Positions 1 to 8,362 of a stretch of 64,000 bases of DNA are shown here, in pieces. The DNA is taken from positions 1 to 64,000 of the forward strand of contig DVOM01000018.1 in NCBI GenBank assembly GCA_018713605.1. The letters are read 5' to 3'. How positions within the stretch are numbered: the first letter of the stretch is position 1; every line of letters begins with the position of its first letter. The position numbers and the translations under genes were made by a program. The notes under the pieces are model-generated. The model was given only the letters and a program-made list of their open reading frames with translations, was not told the DNA's origin and did no database searches. This DNA is from Scatacola_A faecigallinarum. GTDB taxonomy: Bacteria > Pseudomonadota > Alphaproteobacteria > RF32 > CAG-239.

Positions 1-594
1 GACAGTTCACGTTGCAGCACCTACTGCGAAAGCGACCACTTTCCGTATTCCTGCGGCAGCGATTACGGTCCCTGTTACGGCGACTACCGCAACGGTTACT
101 GTTCGGTTTCCTGCGACAAGATTGAAACCGATCCGTGTGCCGGCACCAGCTGTCCGAGCGGTGTAAGTTGCGGTTCCCTGGGCTGCGCAAGTTATTCATC
201 GTCGACGTCCTGCTGTTCTTCCGTCTGCACGTCCTGCAATCAGGAGACGGCCGACCCCTGCGCCGGCGTTACCGGGCTCAGCTGCGGCTCCCTGGGCTGC
301 GCTTCCTACGGCTCCTGCGGCGAATGTACCGAGTGCAAGGCAAATCCTGACTGCAATGTAACGTCAATGAGCTGTCAGTACGGCTGCGCCAGCACTAACA
401 GCTGCGGAAAGTGTACGGAATGTAAGGGTAATCCGGATTGTGATGTTGTGTCAAAATCGTGCAAATGCGCATGTTCTCAAACGAACTCCTGCGGCAAGTG
501 TGTCAAATGTGCCTGGGCGGTGGATACGCCTGTATATAATAATAGAGGACAGTTTTTATATTTTAAGCATTGTCAGGATGATAATGCACTTTAG
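1..594 (+). CDS. Cysteine-rich repeat protein, C-terminal part (cut by window edge)
   Basis: Frame 1 is open from the first base to the TAG at 592-594, giving the last 197 residues of a longer protein. About 34 of these are cysteines. They fall in degenerate repeats: two blocks carry DPCAG followed by SCGSLGCASY, and later blocks carry SCGKCTECKGNPDC or close variants. The last ~25 residues are cysteine-poor. There is no membrane segment in the visible part. The spacing (CxxC pairs, CGxCxxC) could form many disulfides, as in a surface or adhesin stalk, or bind metal; the sequence cannot decide. Its 3' end overlaps the 3' end of umuC on the other strand by 4 nt. Family not recognised. Confidence 0.75.
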   Translation, partial: DSSRCSTYCESDHFPYSCGSDYGPCYGDYRNGYCSVSCDKIETDPCAGTSCPSGVSCGSLGCASYSSSTSCCSSVCTSCNQETADPCAGVTGLSCGSLGCASYGSCGECTECKANPDCNVTSMSCQYGCASTNSCGKCTECKGNPDCDVVSKSCKCACSQTNSCGKCVKCAWAVDTPVYNNRGQFLYFKHCQDDNAL

Positions 595-1835
595 TGCACA
601 AGCGGCAGGCCGTTCCATGAAGTGGTGTAAGAGGCGCTTTTGAATTCGCGTTTGATGTAGTGTCTGACGCCGGCGTCTTGGGTGCCGAAGTAGAGGGTCT
701 TGCGGCCGAGTTTACGGTTGACGGTGTCGACGGCTTTCATCAGTTTCGTATCTTTGGCGCGTTCGGTTTCTGAAACCAGAAAATCTTTCTGCGGCGTGTC
801 GGCACTTTCAATTTCTATCAGCATGATGCCGGCACGTTTATAGTAAAATTCGGGGCGATAGATGTTCTTAAGGCCTTCAATCATGGCTTTGGTAAATTTG
901 GCGGTGTGACAGGTGGCTTCTTTCAGGCTGACCAGCCTTGAATTGCTGTAGCGTTGCTCGCGAAAGCGGTTGGTGGCGATGAAGACGACGATGCCTCTGG
1001 CCAGACCGTTTTGTTCGCGGAGGCGCAGGCAGGCGCTGTCAATAAATTCGGAAATGATTTTTTTGAGGTTTTCAAAACTGTTGATTTCGGTTTCAAAACT
1101 GCGGGAACAGAGAATGCTTTTCTGAATTTTGGCATCTTCAAGTTCAATGCAGGAAATGCCGTTCAGCTCCTGCAGAGTCTTTTCGGTCAGAATACCAAAA
1201 CTCTGGCGAATCAGCGCGCGCGGCGCGGCAGCCAGTTCGGCAGCGGTAAAAATGCCCATGAAATTGAGCTTTTTGACCAGTTTACGGCCGATGCCCCAGA
1301 CATCGCCGACGTCAAGCTTCTGAAGCGCGGCGGCGATATCTCCCGGTTCGGTCAAAATGCAGATTTTGCCGGCAGTTTGCTTTTTGGCGATTTCGCCGGC
1401 AATTTTGCAGAGGGTTTTGGTGGCTGCGGCGCCGACAGAAACCGAAATGCCGGTCTGTTTCATGACGGCATTGCGAATCATCAGGGTTATGTGCTGCAGG
1501 TTTTCCCGGTCGTCAACTTCGGTAAAAGCTTCGTCAATCGAATAAATTTCAATTTTGCCGAAGTAGCTTTCAATCAGCCGCATGACGCGTTTGGACATGT
1601 CGGCGTAGAGTTCGTAGTTGGAAGACAGCGCTATGCCGCCGGCGGCCTTGAACATTTTTTCAATTTTGAAATAGGGGGCGCACATCGGGATACCGAGTGC
1701 CTTGGCTTCATATGAACGGGAGACGACGCAGCCGTCATTGTTGGACAATACGACGACAGGACGGTTTTTCAGCCGCGGCTGGAAGGCTTTTTCGCAGGAG
1801 ACGAAAAAGTTGTCGCAGTCGATGAGCAGGTACAT
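591..1835 (-). CDS. umuC: DNA polymerase V catalytic subunit UmuC (Y family)
   Basis: Error-prone translesion polymerase acting in the SOS response with UmuD'. The chosen ATG lies 2 nt after the umuD stop and gives 414 residues, close to the usual UmuC length; it starts MYLLIDCDNFF, the Y-family palm motif with metal-binding Asp6 and Asp8. The second catalytic motif, YSIDEAF (Asp101, Glu102), is intact. The C-terminus ends TTSWNGLPLVH, like other UmuC tails. An in-frame start 13 codons upstream would overlap umuD and is less likely. It is transcribed with umuD from the LexA-controlled promoter at 2208-2252. The active site looks functional, unlike that of its partner. Confidence 0.93.
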   Translation of the reverse strand: MYLLIDCDNFFVSCEKAFQPRLKNRPVVVLSNNDGCVVSRSYEAKALGIPMCAPYFKIEKMFKAAGGIALSSNYELYADMSKRVMRLIESYFGKIEIYSIDEAFTEVDDRENLQHITLMIRNAVMKQTGISVSVGAAATKTLCKIAGEIAKKQTAGKICILTEPGDIAAALQKLDVGDVWGIGRKLVKKLNFMGIFTAAELAAAPRALIRQSFGILTEKTLQELNGISCIELEDAKIQKSILCSRSFETEINSFENLKKIISEFIDSACLRLREQNGLARGIVVFIATNRFREQRYSNSRLVSLKEATCHTAKFTKAMIEGLKNIYRPEFYYKRAGIMLIEIESADTPQKDFLVSETERAKDTKLMKAVDTVNRKLGRKTLYFGTQDAGVRHYIKREFKSASYTTSWNGLPLVH

Positions 1836-1837
1836 GG

Positions 1838-2188
1838 TCAGATTTTCCGGATTACCGAGGTTACGACTCCCCAAACCGAAAAGCGGTCTTTACGGCTGAG
1901 ACGGTAGGGCGGGGTGCGGCCGTCCTCGCCGAGCAGAAAAGTGCTGCCTTCGTGTGAGCGAAAACGCCGGGCGGTAAGTTCGCCGTTGAGTTCGGCGACG
2001 ATCAGGCGGCGGTCGGCGGCGGGCAGAGAACGGTCGACGACCAGAATGTCGCCGTTGAAAATGCCGGCGTTTTTGAGGGCGTCGCCCTGCATTTTCATAA
2101 AATAGGTGGCGACGGGATGACTGATCAGAAAGCGGTTAAGGTCAAGGCTGTTTTCAACGTAATCGCAAGCGGGGGAACCGAAAGACAT
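1838..2188 (-). CDS. umuD: UmuD'-like polymerase V accessory subunit, pre-truncated and without the Ser-Lys dyad
   Basis: 116 residues matching UmuD from just after the RecA-stimulated cleavage site: the start MSFGSPACDYVE lines up with GFPSPAADYVE of E. coli UmuD, so the ~24-residue arm removed by autocleavage is absent. The ATG has a good ribosome site (AGGAG 7 nt upstream). The catalytic serine (GDSM in E. coli) is Ala37 here (GDAL), and the catalytic lysine position is Arg74 (ELTARRF). The rest of the LexA/UmuD beta fold (HPVATYFMKMQGD, GDILVVDRS, VWGVVTSVI) is kept. It probably works as a constitutive UmuD' needing no cleavage. Forms a two-gene operon with umuC. Confidence 0.88.
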   Translation of the reverse strand: MSFGSPACDYVENSLDLNRFLISHPVATYFMKMQGDALKNAGIFNGDILVVDRSLPAADRRLIVAELNGELTARRFRSHEGSTFLLGEDGRTPPYRLSRKDRFSVWGVVTSVIRKI

Positions 2189-2207
2189 GGCAGACTCCTA
2201 AATGTTT

Positions 2208-2252
2208 GTTCTTATTTTGTTCTTATATTACGGCGCCGTTTTAAGATTGCAA
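2208..2252 (-). promoter_or_regulatory. umuDC promoter with alphaproteobacterial LexA operator
   Basis: GTTC-N7-GTTC occurs at 2208-2222 (GTTC at 2208-2211 and 2219-2222), the established LexA box of Alphaproteobacteria. Directly upstream of umuD on the minus strand a sigma-70 style promoter reads -35 TTGCAA (2247-2252), 16-nt spacer, -10 TAATAT (2225-2230). The operator therefore covers the likely transcription start, as expected for repression. Confidence 0.85.
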
Positions 2253-2323
2253 CAAAAATTTCTTAGCAAAATGCAATTTTTGAATTATATTGGGGGCAGT
2301 GTTTGAAATAAGGAGATTTTGAC

Positions 2324-3304
2324 ATGCAGAAAATTGTTCCGGCTAAATTAGCCGCCGGCGATGAAATCAGAGTGGTTGCGCCGGCGCGCGGCATCAGGAT
2401 TATAGGTCAGGAGTCCCGCGAAATTGCGGCGCAGCGCTTTGCAGCGCTGGGGCTGAAAGTCAGTTTCGGCAGCAATACGACCGATGAAAACTGGGATATG
2501 ACCGGTTCTTCGCCGATTGAAGACCGAATCGCCGATATTCATGAGGCGTTTGCCGATAAAAACGTGAAAGCGGTGTTTACAATTATCGGCGGCGCAAATT
2601 CGAATCAGCTGCTGCCGTATCTGGACTATGAGCTGATTAAGGCCAATCCGAAAATTTTTTGCGGCTTTTCGGATATTACCGCGCTGCTGAACGGCATTTA
2701 TGCCATGACCGGGCTGGAAACCTATTCCGGTCCGCATTACAGTTCTTTCGGCATGAAGCACGGTTTTGACTATACGCTGGAAAATATGCGCAAAATGCTG
2801 ATGGGCAGCGGTGTCAATGAAGTGGAGCCTTCCGAAGAGTGGAGCGATGATCCGTGGTTTATCAATCAGGAGAAGCGCGAGTTTATCAAAAACGAGGGCT
2901 ATTGGAATATCCATAACGGCGAAGCCGAGGGAACGATTGTCGGCGGCAATCTCGGAACTTTTGATCTGTTGCTCGGCACCAAATACCGTCCGGTGTTCGT
3001 CAAAGATACGATTTTGTTTGCCGAAGACACCGAAGGTTCGGATTTGCTGCAGTTTGAACGCAATTTGCAGGCGCTGATTTATCAGCCGGATTTTGCAAAT
3101 GTCAAGGGACTGGTTTTCGGGCGGTTTCAGAAAGGTTCCAAAATCAGCCGCGAGCAGCTGGAGTTTATTGTCAGTACCAAACGTGAATTGAAAAACCTGC
3201 CGATTATCGGCAATGTCGACTTCGGCCACAGTACGCCGCTGCTGACTATTCCGATCGGCGGCACGGCCAAACTCGGCAACGGCCGGCTGACGTTGAAAGA
3301 TTAA
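2324..3304 (+). CDS. LD-carboxypeptidase, peptidase family S66 (MccF/LdcA-like)
   Basis: 326 residues of the S66 serine peptidase family. The nucleophile motif GFSD (Ser116) follows an N-terminal Rossmann-like half; FTIIGGANSNQLL and the C-terminal FGHSTPLLTIPIGG, with the catalytic His, are typical. S66 enzymes remove the terminal D-Ala from muropeptide tetrapeptides (LdcA) or cut microcin C type peptide-nucleotides (MccF). The NWDMTGSS segment and overall length look closer to MccF-like members, but this cannot be settled by eye. No signal peptide, so cytoplasmic. Ribosome site AAGGAG precedes the ATG. Transcribed alone, divergent from umuDC, and followed by a strong terminator. Confidence 0.85.
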   Translation: MQKIVPAKLAAGDEIRVVAPARGIRIIGQESREIAAQRFAALGLKVSFGSNTTDENWDMTGSSPIEDRIADIHEAFADKNVKAVFTIIGGANSNQLLPYLDYELIKANPKIFCGFSDITALLNGIYAMTGLETYSGPHYSSFGMKHGFDYTLENMRKMLMGSGVNEVEPSEEWSDDPWFINQEKREFIKNEGYWNIHNGEAEGTIVGGNLGTFDLLLGTKYRPVFVKDTILFAEDTEGSDLLQFERNLQALIYQPDFANVKGLVFGRFQKGSKISREQLEFIVSTKRELKNLPIIGNVDFGHSTPLLTIPIGGTAKLGNGRLTLKD

Positions 3305-3310
3305 ATGCTA

Positions 3311-3343
3311 AAAAGCCCTCTCAAAAGAGAGGGCTTTTTTTTT
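3311..3343. terminator. Bidirectional intrinsic terminator
   Basis: AAAAGCCCTCTC / GAGAGGGCTTTT hairpin with a short AAAA loop and T-runs on both strands, between the convergent LD-carboxypeptidase and RND pump genes. Confidence 0.9.
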
Positions 3344-6300
3344 AAGCGGAGGTTTTTCTGCTCCGGCTGTAGGCTTTCTCCCGCCAGGTTTGGAAGAGAA
3401 TGTACAACAGCGGAATAATAATCAAACCGGCCGCGGTACCCAAAAGCATTCCGTAAAATACCGGAACGCCGATGGCGATACGGCTGGCGGCACCGGCCCC
3501 GGTGGCCACAATCATCGGCAGCACGCCGAGGATGAACGTGAATGCCGTCATCAGTACGGCACGGAAACGTTCTTTGGTGCCGACGGTAGCCGCTTTGATG
3601 ATTGACGAACCGCGTTCGCGTTCTTCCTTGGAGAATTCCACAATCAGAATGGCGTTCTTAGCGGCCAGACCGACGAGCAGAATCAGACCCAGCTGGGCGT
3701 AAATGCTCAAAGGAAGTCCGGTAATGAACAGACCGGCCAGCGCACCGAGCATGGCGACGGAGACCGAGGTCAGAACCGGCAGCGGTGTTGACCAGCTTTC
3801 GTACTGGGCAACCAGAAACAGATAGGCGAAAGTCATCGCAAGGACAATCAGATAACCAATCTGGCCGCTGCTTGACTTTTCCTGATAGCTCATGCCCGAC
3901 CAATCGTAGCTGAAACCGTTCGGCAGGGATTTGGACAGGTTTTCGACGGCGCCCATGGCCTGGCCGGTACTGGAGGACTGGTTCTGGACGGCCGTAATCG
4001 AAGCGCTCGGATACTGGTTGTATCGGGTAACAACGCGCGGTGCCAAAACCTTTTTCAGCGAGATAACCGTTTCCAGCGGAACCATTTCGCCGTTTTGGTT
4101 CTGAACATGCAGTTGTTTCAGGTTGTCCAAATCCTTGCGGTATTTCCAGTCGGCCTGAATCATAACCTTGTTAACCTGAGTACCGAAGTTTACGTCGTTG
4201 ACATAGCTGGAGCCGAGGTAGTTTTGCAGAACATCGTAGATGCTGCCGATGCTTACCTTCATGGCTTCGGCTTTTTCGCGGTCAATCGTGATATAATAGT
4301 TCGGCGTTTGAGCGGTATAGGTCGTGTAGGCATAGGAAATGTTCGGATCCTGATTGAGTTTGGCCAAGAAACCTTTTAACGCGGCTTCCAGCTGTTGCGG
4401 ATCGTCGGAATTTAACGCCTGCAAGCGATAGTCCATGCCGCCGCTCATGCCCAGGCCCATAATCGCCGGCGGTTCGAAAAGTTGGATTTCCGCTTCAGGC
4501 ATACCGATGAGTTTGGCACGAATACGGTTTAAGATGTTGGTGGAATAGAGTTCGTCGCCTTTGCGTTCGTTCCACGGATGCAGGGTAATAATACCTAACG
4601 CGACGTTTTCGCCGGAACCGCCGATCATGCTGGCGCCGACGACGACCATGACGTTTTCAACGCCGGGTTCTTCTTTAATCAGCGGATAGATTTTATCGGC
4701 AAATTCCTGAGTGCGATTGCGGGTTGCGCCTTCGGGCAGCTGAACGTTCATAAAGATAACGCCCTGGTCTTCGGACGGAATGAACGACGTCTGGCTGATG
4801 TGCAGAAAACCGCCGACTCCGGCAAACAGCATCAGCATCAGCAGAAAAATGACGCTGACTTTGCGGCCGAGGAGGCCGACGACCGAAGCATAACGGTCGC
4901 GGGAACGGTTGATAATTCTGTTGAACCAGAACAGCGGACCGCTCTGTGCCGGTTTGAACGGGTGCAGCAATGTGGCGCACAGCGCCGGCGACAGCGTCAG
5001 GGCGTTAAGCGCCGAGAAAGCGACCGACGTTGAAATGGCAATCGCGAACTGTTTGTAAATCTGTCCGGTAATGCCGCCGAGAAAACCGACCGGCACGAAA
5101 ATTGCCAGCAGAACCAGAGTCGTGGCGACAATGGCGCTGGAAACCTGTTCCATGGCCTTGATGGTAGCTTCTTTCGGCGTGAGCTTTTCGCTTTCCATCA
5201 GGAACAGAACGCGTTCAACCACAACAATCGCGTCGTCCACGACCAGACCGATGGCCAGCACCAGACCGAACAGGGTCATCATGTTCAGGCTGTAGCCCAA
5301 AGCCAGCATAACGGCAAAGGTGGCAAAAATGGATACCGGGATAGTCAGCGTCGGAACCAATGTTGAGCGCCAATCCTGCAGGAAGACGTAGCAGACGAAG
5401 ATAACCAACGCAAAGGTCAGAACCAGCGTGAAGATGACTTCCTCGATGGAGGCCTTAATATATCCGGTAGAATCATAGCCGACCGTATAAATGATGTCGT
5501 CCGGAAAACGCTGAGACAGACGTTCGATTTCGGCTTTAACGCCGGCCATGGCGTCCAACGCGTTGGCGCCGGCAAGCTGGTTGATGGCGATGGCGACGTT
5601 CGGCGCGCCGTTGTATTTGGACGTGGCGTGATAGTCTTCTTCGCCGATTTCAACGCGGGCAATATCCTTCAGGTAGACCAGGCCGCCTTGTTCAGCCGTG
5701 CGGATAATGATGTTTTTGAAGTCTTCCACTTCGTTAATACGGCCTTGCGTCTGCAACGTGTAGACCATCTGCTGGGTACCGTCGCCCGGCATGGCACCGA
5801 TACTGCCCAGCGAAGGCTGGTAGTTCTGTCCTTCAATGGCCGATTTTATTGAACTGATCGGAATATTCAGAGCCGTAATCTTATCGGCGTCGAGCCAGAC
5901 GCGCATGCTCAGGCGGGAAGAATAGACGTTGACTTCGCCAACGCCGGAAACGCGGCTCAGGCTGTCTTTGACGTTGTTCTGAACATAGTCGGCAAGTTCA
6001 AGCTGCGAGTAGGTGTTGTTGGGCGAGATGATGCTGATCATGCCCAGCATGTTTGACGAACGGCTTTTAACCGTCAGACCCTGACGGGTAACGTCCGTCG
6101 GCAGTTTCGACTGCGCCTGCTGGATGCGGTTTTGAACCTTAACCTGTGCCATGTCCCTGTCAACGCCGACTTTGAAGGTAACGGTCAGCTGATAGGAAGA
6201 GTTTTCTGAAGAAGAACTCATGTAAAGCATGTCTTCAACGCCGTTGATTTCCTCTTCCAGCGGGATACCGACGGTTTTGGCGATAACTTCGGCGCTGGCG

Positions 6301-6455
6301 CCCGGGTAAGATGCCGAAACGACAACTTCCGGCGGCGTAATTTCAGGGTAAAGCGCAATCGGCAACGAGAAAACGGAGATGATGCCGGCAAGCGTCAACA
6401 CGATGGAAATAACCATCGCGAAACGCGGGCGTTCAATGAAAATGCGGGAAAACAT
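3342..6455 (-). CDS. RND efflux pump inner-membrane transporter (AcrB/MexB type)
   Basis: 1037 residues, the normal length for a hydrophobe/amphiphile RND pump (HAE-1). It opens with FSRIFIERPRFAMVISIVLTLAGI, has the proline-rich SLPIALYPEITPPEV stretch, and in TM4 the paired aspartates GLVVDDAIVVVERV that carry the proton relay. Two copies of the TM1-periplasmic loop-TM2-6 module are evident (GILPMI- and GLAAKNAILIVEF-type motifs in the second). It is the last gene of acrR-acrA-acrB, 3 nt after the fusion protein. Likely exports drugs, bile salts or other amphiphiles as an AcrA-AcrB trimer with an outer-membrane channel encoded elsewhere. Confidence 0.95.
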   Translation of the reverse strand: MFSRIFIERPRFAMVISIVLTLAGIISVFSLPIALYPEITPPEVVVSASYPGASAEVIAKTVGIPLEEEINGVEDMLYMSSSSENSSYQLTVTFKVGVDRDMAQVKVQNRIQQAQSKLPTDVTRQGLTVKSRSSNMLGMISIISPNNTYSQLELADYVQNNVKDSLSRVSGVGEVNVYSSRLSMRVWLDADKITALNIPISSIKSAIEGQNYQPSLGSIGAMPGDGTQQMVYTLQTQGRINEVEDFKNIIIRTAEQGGLVYLKDIARVEIGEEDYHATSKYNGAPNVAIAINQLAGANALDAMAGVKAEIERLSQRFPDDIIYTVGYDSTGYIKASIEEVIFTLVLTFALVIFVCYVFLQDWRSTLVPTLTIPVSIFATFAVMLALGYSLNMMTLFGLVLAIGLVVDDAIVVVERVLFLMESEKLTPKEATIKAMEQVSSAIVATTLVLLAIFVPVGFLGGITGQIYKQFAIAISTSVAFSALNALTLSPALCATLLHPFKPAQSGPLFWFNRIINRSRDRYASVVGLLGRKVSVIFLLMLMLFAGVGGFLHISQTSFIPSEDQGVIFMNVQLPEGATRNRTQEFADKIYPLIKEEPGVENVMVVVGASMIGGSGENVALGIITLHPWNERKGDELYSTNILNRIRAKLIGMPEAEIQLFEPPAIMGLGMSGGMDYRLQALNSDDPQQLEAALKGFLAKLNQDPNISYAYTTYTAQTPNYYITIDREKAEAMKVSIGSIYDVLQNYLGSSYVNDVNFGTQVNKVMIQADWKYRKDLDNLKQLHVQNQNGEMVPLETVISLKKVLAPRVVTRYNQYPSASITAVQNQSSSTGQAMGAVENLSKSLPNGFSYDWSGMSYQEKSSSGQIGYLIVLAMTFAYLFLVAQYESWSTPLPVLTSVSVAMLGALAGLFITGLPLSIYAQLGLILLVGLAAKNAILIVEFSKEERERGSSIIKAATVGTKERFRAVLMTAFTFILGVLPMIVATGAGAASRIAIGVPVFYGMLLGTAAGLIIIPLLYILFQTWREKAYSRSRKTSA

Positions 6456-6458
6456 CGG

Positions 6459-7637
6459 TTATTTATCCTCCACGGTAACGTTTTCTGAGCCGTTCTGAAT
6501 TTCGCCGACCTGAACTTTCCGGCCGTTGCTGACTTTCTGCAGGCCCTGAATGATGACGCGGTCTTCCGGTTTCAGACCATCGAGAACAATCTGCCGGTCT
6601 TCCAGCGTATCGCCCAGGACGACGCGTCTTTCTTCGGCGATGTTGTTTTCGTTAACGACCATGACGTAGTTGCCGTGTTCGTCCTGAGCGACGGCAGCCT
6701 GCGGAACCAGAATGGCGATTTTGTCTTCTTTGTTGCCGAGACGAATGTCAACATAGTTGCCCGGAATAAGCAGGCTGTCTTTGTTGTTGTATTCGGCGTA
6801 GACGGCGATGGTTGCGGTGTCGGAATTAATTTCGTTGTCGTTGAAACGCGATTTGAGGTGGTTGACCAAGACCTTGCCGTTGGGAAGCACCAGTTCGGTT
6901 TTGATTGAGGCGCTTCCCTGAGAAATCCGCTGTTCGCGCATATTCAGAAAATCTTTGTCCGAGACGGAGAAAGCAACGCGAATCGGGTCGGTTTGGACAA
7001 TGCGGGCCAAATTCTGGGTGGTGGAGTTGACGTAGTTTCCTTCGGTAACCAGAGCCTTACCGATGTAGCCGGTAATCGGCGCCTTGATTTCGGTATAGTC
7101 CATGTCGATTTTGGCCAGTTCAAGGTTGGCTTCGGCCTGTGCAACGGCCGCCTTGGCCTGCAGGTAGTTGCTCTCCGAAGTGTCCAGCGTGGCTTTGGAA
7201 GCGTAGTTCTGGCTGCTCAGCGATTTCTGTCGTTTGTAGTCGCGTTCGGCGCGAACCAGATTGGCTTTGGCGCTGTCCAGTTCGGCTTTGCGGAGTTCGA
7301 CGGTTGCCAGATAACGTTTCTGTTCAATAACGAACAAAATGTCGCCTTCGTTAACCAGAGAGCCTTCCTGGAACAGGACTTTCTCGACATATCCCGTAAC
7401 CTGAGGGCGCAGGTCAACCGCCTTGATGGCTTCGACATGGCCGATGTAGCTCTTTTTGGGGGAAATGTTGCGCTGTTGAACCTGCTGAACCAGAACATAG
7501 GGATCGCCGGCGTCGGCTCCCATCATCGGCATCTGCGGGGTCAGCCGGCTTTTCAGATACCAGCCTGCGGCTACGCATAAAAGCAGAACAGCGGTTTGTT
7601 TGAGAACTTTTCTATTACTTACCTTACCTAATTTCAT
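6459..7637 (-). CDS. RND efflux periplasmic adaptor (AcrA-like membrane fusion protein)
   Basis: 392 residues. N-terminal membrane anchor (residues ~13-28, VLLLCVAAGWYL) without a clear lipobox. The order is then a beta-strand lipoyl half (VDLRPQVTGYVEKVLFQEGSLVNEGDILFVIE), an alpha hairpin of about 80 residues, the second lipoyl half (ITGYIGKALVTEGNYV), a beta barrel and a membrane-proximal domain. It bridges the inner-membrane pump to the outer-membrane channel. The ATG overlaps the end of the regulator gene by 14 nt, so translation is probably coupled. Confidence 0.93.
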   Translation of the reverse strand: MKLGKVSNRKVLKQTAVLLLCVAAGWYLKSRLTPQMPMMGADAGDPYVLVQQVQQRNISPKKSYIGHVEAIKAVDLRPQVTGYVEKVLFQEGSLVNEGDILFVIEQKRYLATVELRKAELDSAKANLVRAERDYKRQKSLSSQNYASKATLDTSESNYLQAKAAVAQAEANLELAKIDMDYTEIKAPITGYIGKALVTEGNYVNSTTQNLARIVQTDPIRVAFSVSDKDFLNMREQRISQGSASIKTELVLPNGKVLVNHLKSRFNDNEINSDTATIAVYAEYNNKDSLLIPGNYVDIRLGNKEDKIAILVPQAAVAQDEHGNYVMVVNENNIAEERRVVLGDTLEDRQIVLDGLKPEDRVIIQGLQKVSNGRKVQVGEIQNGSENVTVEDK

Positions 7638-8259
7638 TTTCAGACCTTTCGTCCTTCAGAGCTTTTACTATTAAATCGAAACTTGTGCAAAACAAGTGCG
7701 GAAAATTTACCAAAGAATTACTGCTTATGGCATAGGAAAGCATGCCCTGCCATAAACTGAAGATGGTTATAACTGTATCGTTGATGTTCAAGTCTGCAGA
7801 TATTTCTCCACTTTTTTGCGAATTAGTCAATGCCTGTCTGATGATATTCAAAGGAAAATCGCGAATTTCCTTGACTGAACTCCCGATATGGGTAAACAGG
7901 GTTTCGGACCATTCCATCTGGAAAAGCATGAAAAACATGAATTTCCGGTAGTTGGGAATATCGCGCACCAGTTCGGCGATACAGTTGAAATGGGCGCGCA
8001 AATCGCTCAGCGTGTTGACAACCGGCACTTTGCGGGCAATCGCTTCGTTGGTGCGGTTGAACGACTCTTTTATCAGTGCGGCGATGATGTCCGGCTTGTT
8101 GCGAAAATGCCAATACACGGCTCCTTTGGTAAGGTTGATGCGTTTGGCTATCTCGTCAAAGGTTGTTTTGGAATAACCTTTTTCATAAAATATATCAAGC
8201 GCGGAAAACAGAATTTCCTGTCTTGTCTTCTCGGCCTCTTCCTTGGTTCTTCTGGGCAT
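7624..8259 (-). CDS. TetR/AcrR family repressor of the efflux operon
   Basis: 211 residues. The N-terminal TetR helix-turn-helix is clear: TRQEILFSALDIFYEKGYSKTTFDEIAKRINLTKGAVYWHFRNK (residues ~13-56, shown here only as its family signature region), and the C-terminal half is an AcrR-like all-helical ligand domain. It is the first gene of the pump operon and overlaps the adaptor gene by 14 nt, so it very probably represses its own operon and is released by pump substrates. A palindromic candidate operator lies just upstream at 8289-8306. Confidence 0.9.
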   Translation of the reverse strand: MPRRTKEEAEKTRQEILFSALDIFYEKGYSKTTFDEIAKRINLTKGAVYWHFRNKPDIIAALIKESFNRTNEAIARKVPVVNTLSDLRAHFNCIAELVRDIPNYRKFMFFMLFQMEWSETLFTHIGSSVKEIRDFPLNIIRQALTNSQKSGEISADLNINDTVITIFSLWQGMLSYAISSNSLVNFPHLFCTSFDLIVKALKDERSENEIR

Positions 8260-8288
8260 ATTTCTACCGTTTTGCTGTTGTTTTATAT

Positions 8289-8306
8289 ATACTTGCCGGT
8301 AGGTAT
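8289..8306. promoter_or_regulatory. Candidate AcrR-type operator
   Basis: ATACTTGCCGGTAGGTAT is an imperfect palindrome, 14 of 18 positions symmetrical about CC/GG, 30 nt upstream of the regulator start. TetR-family repressors of efflux operons commonly bind such sites over their own promoter. The binding assignment is inference. Confidence 0.55.
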
Positions 8307-8362
8307 GTATAACAAAATCATTTTAATTTGCAAGTTTTTTTTGCAAAGAAAACAGAGATTTT

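Noticed and set aside
135..350. Frame-3 open frame in the cysteine-rich region
   Set aside because: The frame-1 reading is open over the whole 594 nt and shows repeats and a Cys pattern; the other is Arg/Leu-rich noise.
954..1715. Long open frame opposite umuC
   Set aside because: It lies fully antisense to a gene with clear motifs, has no ribosome site and a composition typical of a shadow frame.
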